A stretch of 64,000 nucleotides of DNA from Gracilaria domingensis (GCA_022539475.1 VCMS01000060.1:62001-126000), one strand, 5' to 3'; shown: positions 19,270-30,613, numbered from the stretch's first letter. Notes: generated from the letters alone by a model not told the origin. Translations and numbers: made by a program.

Positions 19270-20209
19270 GGTCTGAGGGTTGGAGATCAAGGAGCGGGAA
19301 TGGAGTCTTTTGATGTGCAGGGGTAACCAGAGTTCAGACCATGCAGATCCTCGGCTCAAAGAAGTAAGGATTCCCGGAATCGATTTACCGTACACATTTA
19401 CACATGTTTCCAGCAGTGCATTCTCAGGGCCACCAAACGTAGAACAGAGATGCTGTAAAAGCTGAGACGGGCGCTTTTATAACTAAGGATAGAAGGCTAC
19501 CCTTGGTAGAAACCTTTGATACACCTGTAGACTGCTCGGTACGAGCAACAAGTTTCAGTCCTAGAATAGGCAGTCGCGCAGTTTTATAGGCTAGGACCAT
19601 GGTTCGTCTGCAGATCAATCACAGTTTTGACATCAGGACTTGGTGTTTTCTTAGGGCGTTTTCTTAGTAGCCTTATACAACAAATGTCAAAGACCGTCGA
19701 TGGTTTGAGACTTTTGTGCTGTCGAGTCGACAAAAAAGTGGTGCGCTCCACGAAGCCGACGACTCTTACACCGGAAGGAAGAGATTCTCAACACAAATTT
19801 CAATTCGAGACGGCTTCTGCTCAAATCAGACTCCAAAATCATAGACATGTCACGTGACATGGATGCATGCTTTTATATTTGTTTTCGACGAAAGTCGAGC
19901 AAAAATCAGCCACGCTTCTCATGGCCCAAGCAACTTCAACCAAGCTGCCCTTCGCCAGGGTCCCGTTCACGTCTCTGGCAGACGTTCTGCATGCCAATCT
20001 TAGTGACGAGGCATGAACGAAAGTTCACTGCTTTTTCGGGCCCGCCTTGCTAGCTATGCTCGGTTGGCGTGCCTCTCGTCGAGCTCCAAGGCTTGGCATT
20101 CCCTCACCACCCTGTCGAGGCAATTGCCTCCGTATCTAAAGCATCTGCGGGCTCTCTAGATCTTGACAATACAGCTAGACGGACTCATTCTCTCTCACTT
20201 TTCTGCACA
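19270..20209. promoter_or_regulatory. Divergent promoter region of the GCC-repeat and vWA genes
   Basis: The 940-base spacer separates two outward-reading secreted-protein genes and contains no long frame. TATAAAA occurs on the minus strand at 19475-19481, about 205 bases before the ATG at 19269. Similar minus-strand sequences lie near 19585 and 19875. The plus-strand gene has no obvious TATA box close to its start. A shared control region is plausible from the geometry but not shown. Confidence 0.4.
19475..19481 (-). promoter_or_regulatory. TATA-box candidate for the GCC-repeat gene
   Basis: TATAAAA on the minus strand, followed by GCGCCCG. It lies about 200 bases upstream of the start codon at 19269, which leaves room for a leader of roughly 170 bases. 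Based on motif alone. Confidence 0.3.
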
Positions 20210-21526
20210 ATGTCTCCTTTCACCATTCTTCTTCTTTTTGTTTTTGCTATCCCTCCAACTGGGGCTCAGCCGGCGTGCGATGATTTACCTCTCTTTCCAC
20301 ATGTTGTGTGCGAGGAACTCTCAGTACCTCAATGCACGTCTGCCGCTCAATTCGGATGCGTTACCACCGAGAATAACGCATGTGCTCTCAACCCTGCTCT
20401 CGCTTCTGCAAGTTTTTGTTCCAGCAACCGATATCCAGTCACTAGCTTTATCCTCTCTCCAAACTCGTCTGTCGATTTCAGACTCACAGTCAATGCCGAT
20501 CAATCTCGCATCGTATCCATTTTGATTGACGCCTCGCCGTCGATGCGAGAACAAATTCCTGATGTGGTAACAGAGTTGTCCGCTCTGGCCGAATCCTTGA
20601 TTACTGAACTTTCAGCATCCATCGCGATCTCCGTTTACGCTGGAGAGGAATCATTCAGAAGTTCTGCTTCACATATTCCGTTACAGGCAACGACCACTAA
20701 CATCACTGCGGTCAAGAAGGCTCTAGAAATCCTTCCTAATCTTCAACTCTTTGGCGGCCCAAGGACACTTCTTCAAGCACTCGACGACATCGCAATAACC
20801 TGCGGTCCCAATATAATCATTGTCGTGGGCGACACACCTGGTCGGGAGCCACTTTGCCGATTTGATGATACTCGAGAATTCATTGACCGCTTTAATGTTA
20901 TTCGTCCTGATTTTTGCTTCGCTCCAGGGACCACCATTCCTACCGCATCTTTAGTGGCCGTGAGTGTGGGTCGACCCGGACTAAATTCTGCGTTGGCGGA
21001 ACCTCCTAGATGCCCAGTTCCTTCCTCAAGCAGTTCCTATATATGTCTGGAGGTGGATGAATGCGACCCTCCGGTTTTTAACTCCCCCGAAGAGTTTAGA
21101 TGTGTGGCAACATGCGAACCCGATCCTGTGGCTCCAATAGCACCGGGACAGCTTTCAGCAATTGCAAACATCGTGAACGGTTCAGTAGTGGAAGGGCTAA
21201 ATGCTGATATGATATTCTTTTCTGTGCAACAGATTATACAGTCTGACGTCATGCGATTTATGCTTCCGACGAGTACGCTTCTGCGCGACTTAGATCCCCC
21301 GCTTCCCCCGGGTCAAGGCGACGATTGTGGTGACCGAGTGTGGATAAACTCGCCGGAACTACCGATGACCATTGCGGGGCATTCTATCAAAAACATTTCT
21401 ATGATGGTTTCGCTTTCCAATCGTGCTTGTGAGAATGGTCCCTTTGTATGCACTTTGATCATTCATTTGGAAAGGACAGCTATTTTCCGTAGTGAACAAA
21501 GGTTTTTGGTAAGGGCATGTCTATAG
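20210..21526 (+). CDS. Secreted von Willebrand A domain protein, 438 aa
   Basis: Start chosen at the ATG at 20210, which opens a signal peptide (MSPFTILLLFVFAIPPTGA, then QPACDD). Residues about 101-280 form a von Willebrand A / integrin I-like domain: the hydrophobic strand IVSILI leads into the metal-site motif D107-A-S109-P-S111, and a later strand reads IIIVVGDTPG. This site normally binds a divalent cation and an adhesive partner. The N-terminal 100 residues and the section after residue 280 are Cys-rich (for example CLEVDECDPP, CVATCEPDP), suggesting small disulphide-bonded modules. There is no membrane segment. The gene is divergent from the GCC-repeat gene, a pairing that suggests extracellular-matrix or cell-surface recognition. 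AATAAA occurs about 325 bases downstream, near 21852. The 47-codon upstream extension to 20069 lacks secretion features. Confidence 0.85.
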   Translation: MSPFTILLLFVFAIPPTGAQPACDDLPLFPHVVCEELSVPQCTSAAQFGCVTTENNACALNPALASASFCSSNRYPVTSFILSPNSSVDFRLTVNADQSRIVSILIDASPSMREQIPDVVTELSALAESLITELSASIAISVYAGEESFRSSASHIPLQATTTNITAVKKALEILPNLQLFGGPRTLLQALDDIAITCGPNIIIVVGDTPGREPLCRFDDTREFIDRFNVIRPDFCFAPGTTIPTASLVAVSVGRPGLNSALAEPPRCPVPSSSSSYICLEVDECDPPVFNSPEEFRCVATCEPDPVAPIAPGQLSAIANIVNGSVVEGLNADMIFFSVQQIIQSDVMRFMLPTSTLLRDLDPPLPPGQGDDCGDRVWINSPELPMTIAGHSIKNISMMVSLSNRACENGPFVCTLIIHLERTAIFRSEQRFLVRACL

Positions 21527-21869
21527 CCAGTATTGTTCACTTCCGCCTGATCACGCAGCTCATTAGCTTTCTTTCTACATGCTGAAAACTGAGCAATTAG
21601 ATCAACTTCTGAAGCCCTTCATGGCAAATTCTACTACTCTATTTCCTGAGATTTTGAATATTTCAAAAGTTTCTGAGCACAATAGTAAAAAACCATAGAA
21701 GGCATAAATACAAATTATCATTACCTGCCATGAGAACCTCACAATTTGCGAAAGTGTTACTACAAATTTTCCGTAGCTAGTAAACGCTACAATTCTGAAT
21801 CGATACAGCAACGACAGTAAGAACCTACTGCCGGTCTGGTAACGCTGTAAATAAAGATTTCACAGACTT
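21527..21869. other. 3' flank of the vWA gene
   Basis: Mixed sequence without a supported frame. It contains an AATAAA near 21852 that could serve polyadenylation. It runs up to the palindrome into which the hAT element was inserted. Confidence 0.35.
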
Positions 21870-21900
21870 GCAGTAGCCGTGATGCTGCATGCGTGCCTAG

Positions 21901-24390
21901 CAGGGCTGTAACCAATATTATTGCAACATATTGGTTGTTCAAACACAATAAGAAATACAATAGGCTCAGTCCCTTTGTTGGGCAATATGTATTGCAATAA
22001 ACAAAAGATTTGAAATACAATAAGATACCAATATACCTTAGCTGTGCAATAAACGTGCAATACGTATGTTTGAACTACGAAAATCAAGAAAGCAAAGCTT
22101 GTTGGTTCAAATCTTGCTAGGTCAGGCAAAGAACTTACTTGTACTGTCAAGTACTCCAAAACCTTGCTAAAATCAGTGCTCTCATTACAATGCGTATCAC
22201 AGGGGGCATATGAACTACAAAGTACGCTAACCGTTACGCAAAACTGCTCAACTGTCAGCCAAAATCCTCTAATAATAACCAGTTTGTTCTCAATTCACAC
22301 TTTCAATACCATACCTCCTCACAATTCAAATTTTCAATTAGATATCATTTCAAGAGAGCTCAGTGGTTCATGAATTCCTCTTCAAGAGTGTACTGTTGTA
22401 AACAAGATTGAACACGTTCAGAACGAGCAATTTAAATTGCTTCAGAAACCAACTGCGAATCCCAAAAGCGTTTGTTCTGTTTCAAAAATTCAATGGCTTC
22501 AAACATCTTTGGGGTCATAGATTTGCGATTGTCTGTCAAAAGGTTCTTGGCGATGCCCCAGAGGCGTTCAACTTCCGCAACGGAGCTCAGAATAAATTCA
22601 CAATTCATATACTTTTCCTTCTTCATCACTACCTTTCTCTCTTTTGCCAGTCGTGCTGCGATTCCCGTCCCAACATTTCCAGAAGCAATACCAACATGCA
22701 CTTCTGAGACTATATCAGGTTTTTCTAAGAATTGAACAGATTCCTTTTCTTCTTCTGTTAGTTCTGTTTTCAAACCGGGTTGAATTTTAACCACACCACT
22801 TTCAAAGATTGGATCCAAAGCAACAGCTGCATCTAGTGCTATAATTCGTTTTCAAGTTTGCACTAGTTAAGAGGAGAGCTTCTAATATTCCGCTGTTCCA
22901 TGACTGTCTCGAGCAAGACATCAAGATGATCTCTACATTGCGCAAGAGTATTGCCACGGGTTTGAAGCGACTTCGTAACAATGTCAATCTCAGCCAACAT
23001 CTTAGAAAACTTTTGTGCTCTCGTAGCCAGTTGCACACTTGCATCAATGACAAGATCGCCTTCCGATGAATTATGAACATTAAATAAATCCTCTCTAATT
23101 CGAATGAACCTTTTCAGCATGTGCAGTTTCTCAGACCACCTTGTAGCATTGTGCATTATCGGCGAGAGATCGGTTAAGTTAGGCAGCAGCTATGCATTTC
23201 TTAAGTTCTTGGCATCTTTCATCGTCACATGTACACTATCATTAGTTATTTCAGTTGACTATGTCTATCTGCCATATGGTTAACTTCTAGGTTCCGCTTA
23301 TGGCTATTGCAGCCTAAAAACCGTTTCCCCAATATGCTAGCCGCTTTTTTATTCGTACTGCAATTGTCAGCGATAAGACAGACACACCACGATGCAAAGT
23401 CTTTTCCAAAGATGAAAAAGATCTCGTTGAAAAAGTGTGCGTGAGTCTTTGCGTTGAATGTTGTAGTTTCGTAATTTGTTTTATCTAGAGCAGTATATAT
23501 AACAGTAAATACTCGGATAATGTACGAGATTGAAAATGAGAAAGGATGGTCCCACCTTCCTGTTAAGCGACTTGCAGACCTTCGTTGTATAGATCCAGAA
23601 GTACTTTGTCTTGATGCTCTGCGTTCAAACCATTCCCGTAGCAACTTATAAGATATGCATAGGGATTATTGAATCCGGTTTTGTCCAAAGAAAAGAAACT
23701 ATTGGAGACACACTGGTAGCCTTAGGACAATTGTACTGGAGGTAAACACGCGAAATCATTTTTCCTGTTGTGCTGTGTTTATGGCTTCGAACTTCTTTCC
23801 CATGGTACTTCATCAACACGCTAACCATTTGCTTCTCGTCGGTCTTCGGTTTGAGGTAGACATCGTATAATCTACCTGATGGTTTCAGATAAAAACTCTA
23901 CGGTGGCTTCGAGTTCTCGTGGAAGTCAATAAGAAGCTCCTAAAGAGAGAAATTTTAAAGGTTCTTTAAGCCCTTGCATAGGAGTCTATAAAGGAACACG
24001 CAAATTCTGAGATGTTGTGGTAGATTGTTTGCTAGATTTCTGGCGTTCGTAATTGATCTCTTGTGTAAATATGCCGATTTGAATTGTTCTGTGGCTTCGA
24101 TTACAGAAATCGTATGGTCATGAATCGTTACGGTCAGGTTGTAATGCATACTTGTGACGTGGGATTTTGTTTCAGCTTTATCGTTGTCAAGATGCTGTGA
24201 ACGAAATCAAAAATTATTTGAGTTCTAAGACAAATATTAATTGCAATATAAAACTGTCGAACAATACGTATTGCAATATAGGCAGAAAGCACAATATACA
24301 TTGCAATGGAGTCATTGACATGCAATATGTATTTTCTTTTATTGGATATTGCAATATATTGCAATAGCAAGGTATTGGGTTACAGCCGTG
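21901..24390 (-). mobile_element. hAT transposon with 8-bp target duplication
   Basis: The ends are CAGGGCTGTAACCAATA on the left and, as complement, CACGGCTGTAACCCAATA on the right. They are flanked by the identical 8-mer GTGCCTAG at 21893-21900 and 24391-24398. An 8-bp duplication and CAGGG-like ends are hallmarks of the hAT superfamily. Both subterminal regions are crowded with variants of TTGCAATA(TGTATTGCAATA) in both orientations, a usual binding-site pattern for hAT transposases. The interior encodes a decayed transposase on the minus strand. Confidence 0.9.
22432..23828 (-). pseudogene. hAT transposase remnant
   Basis: Read from high to low coordinates. A fragment at 23246-23644 contains LIADNCSTNKKAASILG followed by GCNSHKRNLEV, the hAT catalytic-region pattern with D and the conserved C..H. 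A fragment at 22863-23156 begins HNATRWSEKLHMLKRF, also typical. A fragment at 22432-22818 ends with EVERLWGIAKNLLTD and MTPKMFEAIEFLKQNK, the C-terminal dimerisation region. The pieces lie in different frames separated by stops, so no full transposase can be made. The element must have been mobilised before decay or by a related active copy. Confidence 0.8.
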
Positions 24391-24428
24391 GTGCCTAGAA
24401 GGCACGCAAACAGCATCACGGCTACTGC

Positions 24429-25173
24429 TGGGGCATGCGGGAAAATTAACTGCACAATGAAATTTCGTGTACTTATTACTGTTTGCATATCAAAGTATGG
24501 ATGATCCATATATTCGAAAAAAAAACCTTCTGAAATTAGTTGCAATTATTTCATGAGAATTATTAAAAAACCTGCTTACAGTATGAACCATTCCAGGACA
24601 CGTTCTTTCAGTATTTTGGATACGCCTGCATTCACGATCACACAGTACTTTTTGTATGCTCGCAAATGCCCAAAAGATAGCGGGAAGTGTCGGTTATCAC
24701 TAAATCGAAGCCCTTGAAAGGTTTCATGTATATGTGTGATATAAGTACCGTTTCTGTAGTGAGAACTGCTGTACGTCCGGGCTCGGAACGAAGTTAATAA
24801 TTCAAATAAAGCAATTTGGTATGTCGAGAACCTTGAAGTTCATTGGTTTTACTCGTATTGCTCGGTTCTCGTTTTTGGAAGGTTTCCAACTGTTTTGAAG
24901 CCATTTTGCATCGCTGAGGTTATTGGTTTAAAATTGTCTACAATGTAATCATTGTAAGATCTTTGGAGTCAATTGCTCAAAACTCGACGTCTGAATTTAA
25001 AGATTTCAATTGTAGAGAGTGAAAGTCATTTTGGCGGCTACTAATGTACGGCCGTATTGCCGCGACGTGGTTACAGTTTGTTTCTGTTAAGCTCTGTGTC
25101 ACGCCCTAACCTGTGAGAACCGCGAAACACGTTGAGGCACGGTTCTTTTTGGCAAATAATCCATCATTATCTA
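24429..25173. other. Intergenic stretch between the hAT and pogo-like elements
   Basis: AT-leaning sequence with only short frames. No repeat, gene or RNA recognised. Confidence 0.4.
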
Positions 25174-27881
25174 CCTTCCCCACGCGGGCAATGTTGAACA
25201 CAGGCTAATGTTGAACACCCAGAACATCGACGGGAGAATGGCCTCGTAGCCTATAATAGCCCCGCGCTATTTTACACCAACAGACCACAGAAGGTCTTCA
25301 CGTATTGCTTAATGCGTGAGAGCTCACTTGTTGCAAAAACCGCGCCACTTTCAAGCAACAGAAATGTATGCCAGAGCCATCTTCGTCATATCCATGATCG
25401 ATCTTGGCTATTTACGGAATAATTCAAACATGAAGCGCGCCCAACTACGATGGCGACTCTGACACTACTTAAAGCTCCTTTTGCCCACGAAGTAAAACGC
25501 AAAATATGCGCTTTGAACCAGACCAAACAATGGTCACGTTTTCTATGCGACGTCAGACTCAAAATCTAAAGAAACGAGATGCGTTTCAACGAACAGTACG
25601 CATTCAGCGACAGAGATCGATTGATCTGTTGAACAACAAAGTAGCCATTCGAAACATTTTTCCAGCCACTAACCTTTCCATTGGAACTGTTGCGAGCATC
25701 AAGTCGTCCATGGAGGAGTGCGCACAGAAAAACATTCCGTACGACGACAGTGATTTTGAGCTCACGCGCGGCCGTCGTACGGTTCTTGACTACCACGAAG
25801 AGCGCACAATCGTTCGCAGACTCGCGGAAGTTGCCAATCATGGCTTTGCTGTTTCAAAAGAAACTTTAACCGCAATCGCCGCCGAGATTGCGAACGATGG
25901 TCGCGATGGATTTTCAGGTGGATACCCAACAGATGATTGGGTCCGTAGCTTCAGAGCCCGACACCGCGACTTGACCTTTCGGAAGCTGGAGAACAAAGAA
26001 GAGGCGAAACTCGCTGCTGAACACCCAGACCATGTGGAAACATTTGTGAATGCGCTCAGGCACTGTGAGAGAGAGAATCTGGGAATTCTAGACGACCCTG
26101 ATTGTATCTGGAACATGGATGAAACAGAGGTCTCGATCAATGACAGTCCAACTGAAAAAAGATTCGTCGGGGTCTCTACGCACCATGGTGGCTATCGACT
26201 GAAAGCAGACAACGATGGAAAACACCTTACCGCGGTTGTTATTGCATCGGTCTCAGGACACAAACTTTCGCCGTTTGTCGTGTTCGCGGGGAAGAACACA
26301 ATTAATCGATGGTTCGAACTTCTTTCTGACGAGATCTTTAAAGACGAAACCGGCACTTCTCATTGGCTTGCAGTGAAGAGATGGTACCGCAAAGAAAGCT
26401 TTGAAGTCGGAACCGATAATGGGTCAATGACGAAAGATATTATTCATCCGCCCATAGACCACATTCGCACTCACGCGCCAAAGTACGTCGGGAACAAGAA
26501 AATATTGTTAACGTTGGACGGGCATACGCACATACGAACAATTGAGCAAAACGGCATTTGTCGACATCGGGGAGCTTGGAATCAAGTTCAAACTTGGGGG
26601 GCTCTGACACCCACGGTTGTCAGGAAAGCCTTTGATGTTTCCGGGTTCTGACACCCACGGTTGTCAGGAAGGTCTTTGATGCTGGGGGAATGTGGTCGAT
26701 GGATTTCCGATTTCTTACTTGGGCTAAACAGAAGCGGAATCGTAAGACAGAGGCCAATGATGAACGCCTTCGTCGATCGCAGAGACGAGCCGACGCCAAT
26801 GAGTGGAACAATATAATGAACATAGTCCGCACAAATGAAAATGCATCCACAAAGCTTCACGATGTGAAAAGTCTCGTCCTGGGGGGATCACTGAGGGTGG
26901 AGGAGATCGTCATGCAGCGAACGGCGACAAAAAAAAAGATGTGGAAGAACGGGGTGGTTAGCGTGGATCGCAAAACACTTGCGAGAGAGGCTCCTGCTGT
27001 GTATCTTACCCATGGAGAGCTGATCGCAAAAAGGGAGGCTGCTGAGAAAGAGGCGGCGAAATAAGAAGAAAACAAGCAGAAGAGAAAGGAAGAGAAAGCA
27101 GCGGAACGAGAGACAAAGAAGGTCCAGGCCTAGTAGAAGAGGAAAGAACGCAAAGTCGTGGCACAGAAACAAAAGCTGCAGCGCGAAGAAGAACACCAAC
27201 AAAAGTGCCTTGAACGCGAGCGCAAGCGCGCCGCGACTGCTCAAAAGCGCGCAGCTCGAGAGAAAGAACGCAAGAAAAAGCAGTCGGAGAGGAACGAAAA
27301 GCGCCTCAAAGCCACTCACTTCCAATCATCAAAAACCACTGGTGTCGTCCATGTGCCATCTGGTATGCACGCAGAGGGTGAGGGTGAGGAGGGGGATGTC
27401 GATGAGTCTGTGAATGCGTTGGAAGAGGGTAAGGAGCGGTCCTTGGCACAACGTTTAGGACTTTCAGAGAAGAAGGGCCTATCGAGCGAAGACGATTCGG
27501 AGCTCGAGGAGAGCGCTTATATCTTAATGAAGATGCATAGCGTTGATGCCGATTGGCTGATGTCTCACAAAGTAGAGCGGGAGGAGTCTGTGGGAGATAA
27601 GATGTGCATGGAGGAGCCGGGGTGGAGAGGGTGGAAGTTGTTAGATAAAGAGTCCGGCGTTCAACTTAGCCCTGCTCGGGAGTGAAATGCAGGGTGATGA
27701 GCGAAGAGGAGATTTGACGCTGTTCAGAAAAGTAGTAGAGCGGTGGTTCTCAAACCTTGGGTGTGATGTCCTGCCTCGTAGAGCTAATGATTAAGTAAAT
27801 CTTTTTTTATATTGCGGTGGTTATTGACCGTCTCCGGCTCACTGAACCAAAATCCGTTCAGCAATGCCCGCGCGGGGAAGG
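25174..27881 (+). mobile_element. Pogo/Tigger-like (Tc1/mariner superfamily) transposon with TA target duplication
   Basis: The terminal inverted repeats CCTTCCCCACGCGGGCAATG (left) and, as complement, CCTTCCCCGCGCGGGCATTG (right) match at about 22 of the outer 25 positions. Each is flanked by TA (25172-25173 and 27882-27883), the duplication made by this superfamily. The interior encodes a CENP-B/pogo-type transposase, now broken. The 2.7-kb length is normal for the group. Confidence 0.88.
25506..27685 (+). pseudogene. Pogo/Tigger-like DDE transposase, broken
   Basis: The start at 25506 opens a basic N terminus with a helix-turn-helix region, then a CENP-B/Tc5-like DNA-binding part (PTDDWVRSFRARHRDLTFRK). 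The first catalytic Asp is in WNMDETEVS and the second in LLTLDGHTH. The third catalytic Asp and its surroundings are missing: the text jumps from the DGH motif to a C-terminal-type segment (GALTPTVVRKAFD), so roughly the end of the DDE domain is deleted. A 44-base tandem duplication (26603-26646 and 26647-26690) then shifts the frame. The continuation (26690-27064, 27158-27685) is in one phase but carries stop codons at about 27062 and 27131. The C terminus is a long charged coiled coil. Not functional. Confidence 0.85.
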
Positions 27882-27893
27882 TACCAGCACTAA

Positions 27894-30333
27894 GGGGCGT
27901 TCCAGGAGTTTACGAAATGAAAAATTGGAAAGTAGTGAACGCTGCCTGATCTGTAAGGAGTCAGTTGTATCGTTTCCGTAAACGTTGCGTGTGGTGTAAA
28001 GACACAGCCCAGAACTCTCTGTCCGAGTGCATGCATCCGTACCACCAGTAGGGATGCATGCACTAGTAGGCTACCAGAGCAGTCTTGGACGCGCGACGTT
28101 GCCTTCACATGGCAAACCTTGGCAACCGCGCCCTTCTCCGCTGTTCCTTGTGTAGACCTCACATATTGCGGCGCATACTGAAACAGCATGCGCCAAATCG
28201 TATCCGGTTGTTGATCGCTCATCTGTTTTGTGTTCTCCAGAATACAACGCACTGTTCACTACTTTTAAGTACTGCATTTACAGAACCACTTGCATATGGA
28301 GTCAGACAGGGTACGGTCCCGAAACCAAAGTGGAGAAACATCAGTGATGCGAGACAACATTGCTATAAAGCTACAGCGATTCGGATACGTGAGACGCCAA
28401 TAGTCGTAAGTTTTCTCGCGCTTGCCAAATCCCGTGTCGGCGTTGCCTTTGCCGTCGTTGACGCCGTTGTATTGTCCGTCATCGAGTCACATGCTGTGTC
28501 TGGCCTACATTCCAACCCCACAGCCAATCAATATATAACATGCTCTACCTTCTTCAAATACCCTCATGAAATGAGCCCTGCGCCATATCACCGCTATTCA
28601 CCACGGACACCAATTCACGTCCCACCGTTCAGTCCTCAGCAGTATGGCACGCCGCAATACCCACCAGCACACATAGGAATGCCTACATCGCCACGAGCAG
28701 CGCCACACATAGCTATATAGTGCCCCATGTAGCGCCACATGCCGCTTCACAATCAGAACCACGTACAGCACCACAAACGGCGACCTGCGCATCGTCCTAA
28801 ACGCCCTTCAATGACAGAATATCGTTCATGTTTGCAATCAGGTTATCAAAAAAGCGCAGAAAGTCGTCCGGCTTGGACGCACGCTTGTTTTTGTACGACT
28901 CAACCAAGAGCAGGTTTCGCGATATTGTATGCTGTAAACGGTTAAAACTGAGATACGCCACAAGATAATCAAGCTCGGTGAGGCGATATCGGCAGCGGCA
29001 GAGGACAAGCGAAACTGCGACAGCTCATCGAAAGCAACGTTGACGGCGTCGTTAAACTTGATGAAAAGCTTGTCGTACGCTTCGACAGCAGCAGACTTTT
29101 GCAAGAAGAGCTTGCTTTCCTCCGACGCCATGAGCACGGCCTCTCAGACACGCTCCGCGCGCAAGGGTACGATGATGCCGCCCCACAAGACCTCGTCAAA
29201 TGAAACAGCGGCGCGTTTGCGAGCCTGCGCCAGGGCGGCCTCGATTTCCTCTCACAGCAAATCTTGCGACTGGCTGGCGTCATCGCGCAAGCTCTGCGGC
29301 AAGGTGTCATCGCGCTGGCCGGCCGAGCGCGACAGGTTGTAGTTGCAAAAACGGATGGCGTTGTCCACGTCCTCCAAGCGCTTCTCAAACAGCGGCGCGG
29401 CCTTGGTGTCCGCGCACATCCCGGCCATGCCGGTGTAGATCTTGTGGACTTTCTGGTCGGCGTGCAAGGCCGCCGCCTACTGCTCGCGCTCCAGCGCCAG
29501 CGCGGCAGCTATGGAATTGCAGTACGCCTCGGCCTCGAACGCGGTGGACTAGTCCGCCACCTCGTGGCACAGCACGGCCAGCCGCTGCGCTTGGTGCACG
29601 GCGCGCGACAGCTTCGACACGAGGGTGCGCCGCGCGTGCGCCGCGCTGACCGGCTGCTTGCGCTTCACGTCCATAGAAAACGCCAACTCGCGCTTGGCCA
29701 GCACCAGTGAGATCTGCAGCGCGCGCGGGCTGCGTCGCACGGCGTGCGACGTCACGGGCGTGGCGCGATAGCGGCGCGGGTGCGATGGGTGGCGGTTGGA
29801 GCACGCGGTGGCGGCGCGCAGCCGAGCCCCGCGCCGCGTGAAGTAGCGCCGTTAGCGCAGTTAGTCGGCACGCTTGAGCCCGTGCCCGCCCTGCGCCGCC
29901 GTCACGTTGGACAGGATGCCCAGCGACACGCGCGCTACCTCCTTGCCGCCACGCGCCGCATCCTCGACGCCGCGCACTGTTGTTGCGATGGTGTCTGCGA
30001 CATTTCTGCCTGACTGCTCTGATTTCGAAGTGTTGCACTGGATTGGGATAGAGATACACCGGCGCTGCGTTGCGGCGTTTCGTTGTCTGCGCTCGCGGTG
30101 ATGGTTTGTGGCGATGGTGGACACTCCATGTATGTCAAGGAGGTGCGGGTGAATTTTGCGAGATAGGAGACCATGCAGCGGCAAGGGGTAAAGTTTCGTT
30201 GACTGGGAAACATAACGTTTCGCAGACAAGAAACAGACGTATTTTGCCAGCACACATATGTGTCAACAGCTGGTTGCTTGTATGAACGTTTGCAGGTTTC
30301 GTTTACGGATTTCGTAAACTCCTGGAACGCCCC
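27894..30333. mobile_element. Harbinger-like non-autonomous element carrying foreign sequence
   Basis: The outer 25 bases of the ends are perfect inverted repeats beginning GGGGCGTTCCAGGAGTTTAC, flanked by TAA on both sides (27891-27893 and 30334-30336). A 3-base TWA duplication and GG-starting ends are typical of the PIF/Harbinger group. No transposase is recognisable inside. Instead there is a GC-rich decayed gene on the minus strand (next entry) and a plus-strand frame at 28085-28720 with a Pro/Tyr/His-rich tail that I cannot assign. It begins only 12 bases after the pogo-like element ends. Confidence 0.8.
28838..30060 (-). pseudogene. Decayed non-transposase gene inside the Harbinger-like element
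   Basis: Read on the minus strand, one text continues across frames and stops: a segment with GRNVADTIATTVRG and VSLGILSNVTAA, then AFSMDVKRK, then EAEAYCNSIAAALALERE, then HADQKVHKIYTGMAGMC and LFEKRLEDVDNAIRFCNYN, then ESKLFLQKSAAVEAYDKL. It looks like a helical, cytosolic protein of perhaps 350 residues. I do not recognise the family. The high GC content (29100-29960) contrasts with the element's ends, as expected of a captured host gene. Several in-frame stops make it non-functional. Confidence 0.45.
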
Positions 30334-30388
30334 TAAGGCTTGCGTGCAGTATGAGCCAAACCCCCTTAAAATTTATGCCCAAAACAGG

Positions 30389-30470
30389 GGTCGCGCAGTT
30401 TTTGCGCGACCACGTGGCACATCAAAACCAGCAAAACTTTCGAACAAAAGCCTATTTTGGACGTCCAAAA
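30389..30470. repeat. Two short perfect palindromes
   Basis: GGTCGCGCA at 30389-30397 pairs perfectly with TGCGCGACC at 30403-30411. The 16-base palindrome TTTTGGACGTCCAAAA lies at 30455-30470, and its half CGTTTTGGACGTCC recurs at about 30489-30504. Confidence 0.7.
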
Positions 30471-30613
30471 CGCTACACCAATGAAAACCAAACGTTTTGG
30501 ACGTCCAGAACACCACAATGACATCAATTACTGTACGCAGGTTACTGCGACACTTGAGTAGGCGGCCTTTGACCGAGTAGGCGGCCGAAGGTCGCCTTCC
30601 CTTGTCAGAGCAT

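Larger units (their letters stand above)
21870..24428. repeat. Palindrome split by the hAT element
   Basis: The bases just outside the transposon pair with each other. The left arm 21871-21898 and right arm 24400-24427 are reverse complements at 26 of 28 positions (both contain AGTAGCCGTGATGCTG). One target-site copy collapses the site to a 59-base hairpin with a 3-base loop, so the transposon landed at its tip. Confidence 0.85.

Noticed and set aside
29200-30059. Plus-strand GC-rich frames (149 and 148 codons) and a 224-codon minus-strand frame
   Set aside because: They cross the decayed gene in other phases; the helical, protein-like text lies in a different minus-strand phase and is interrupted by stops.
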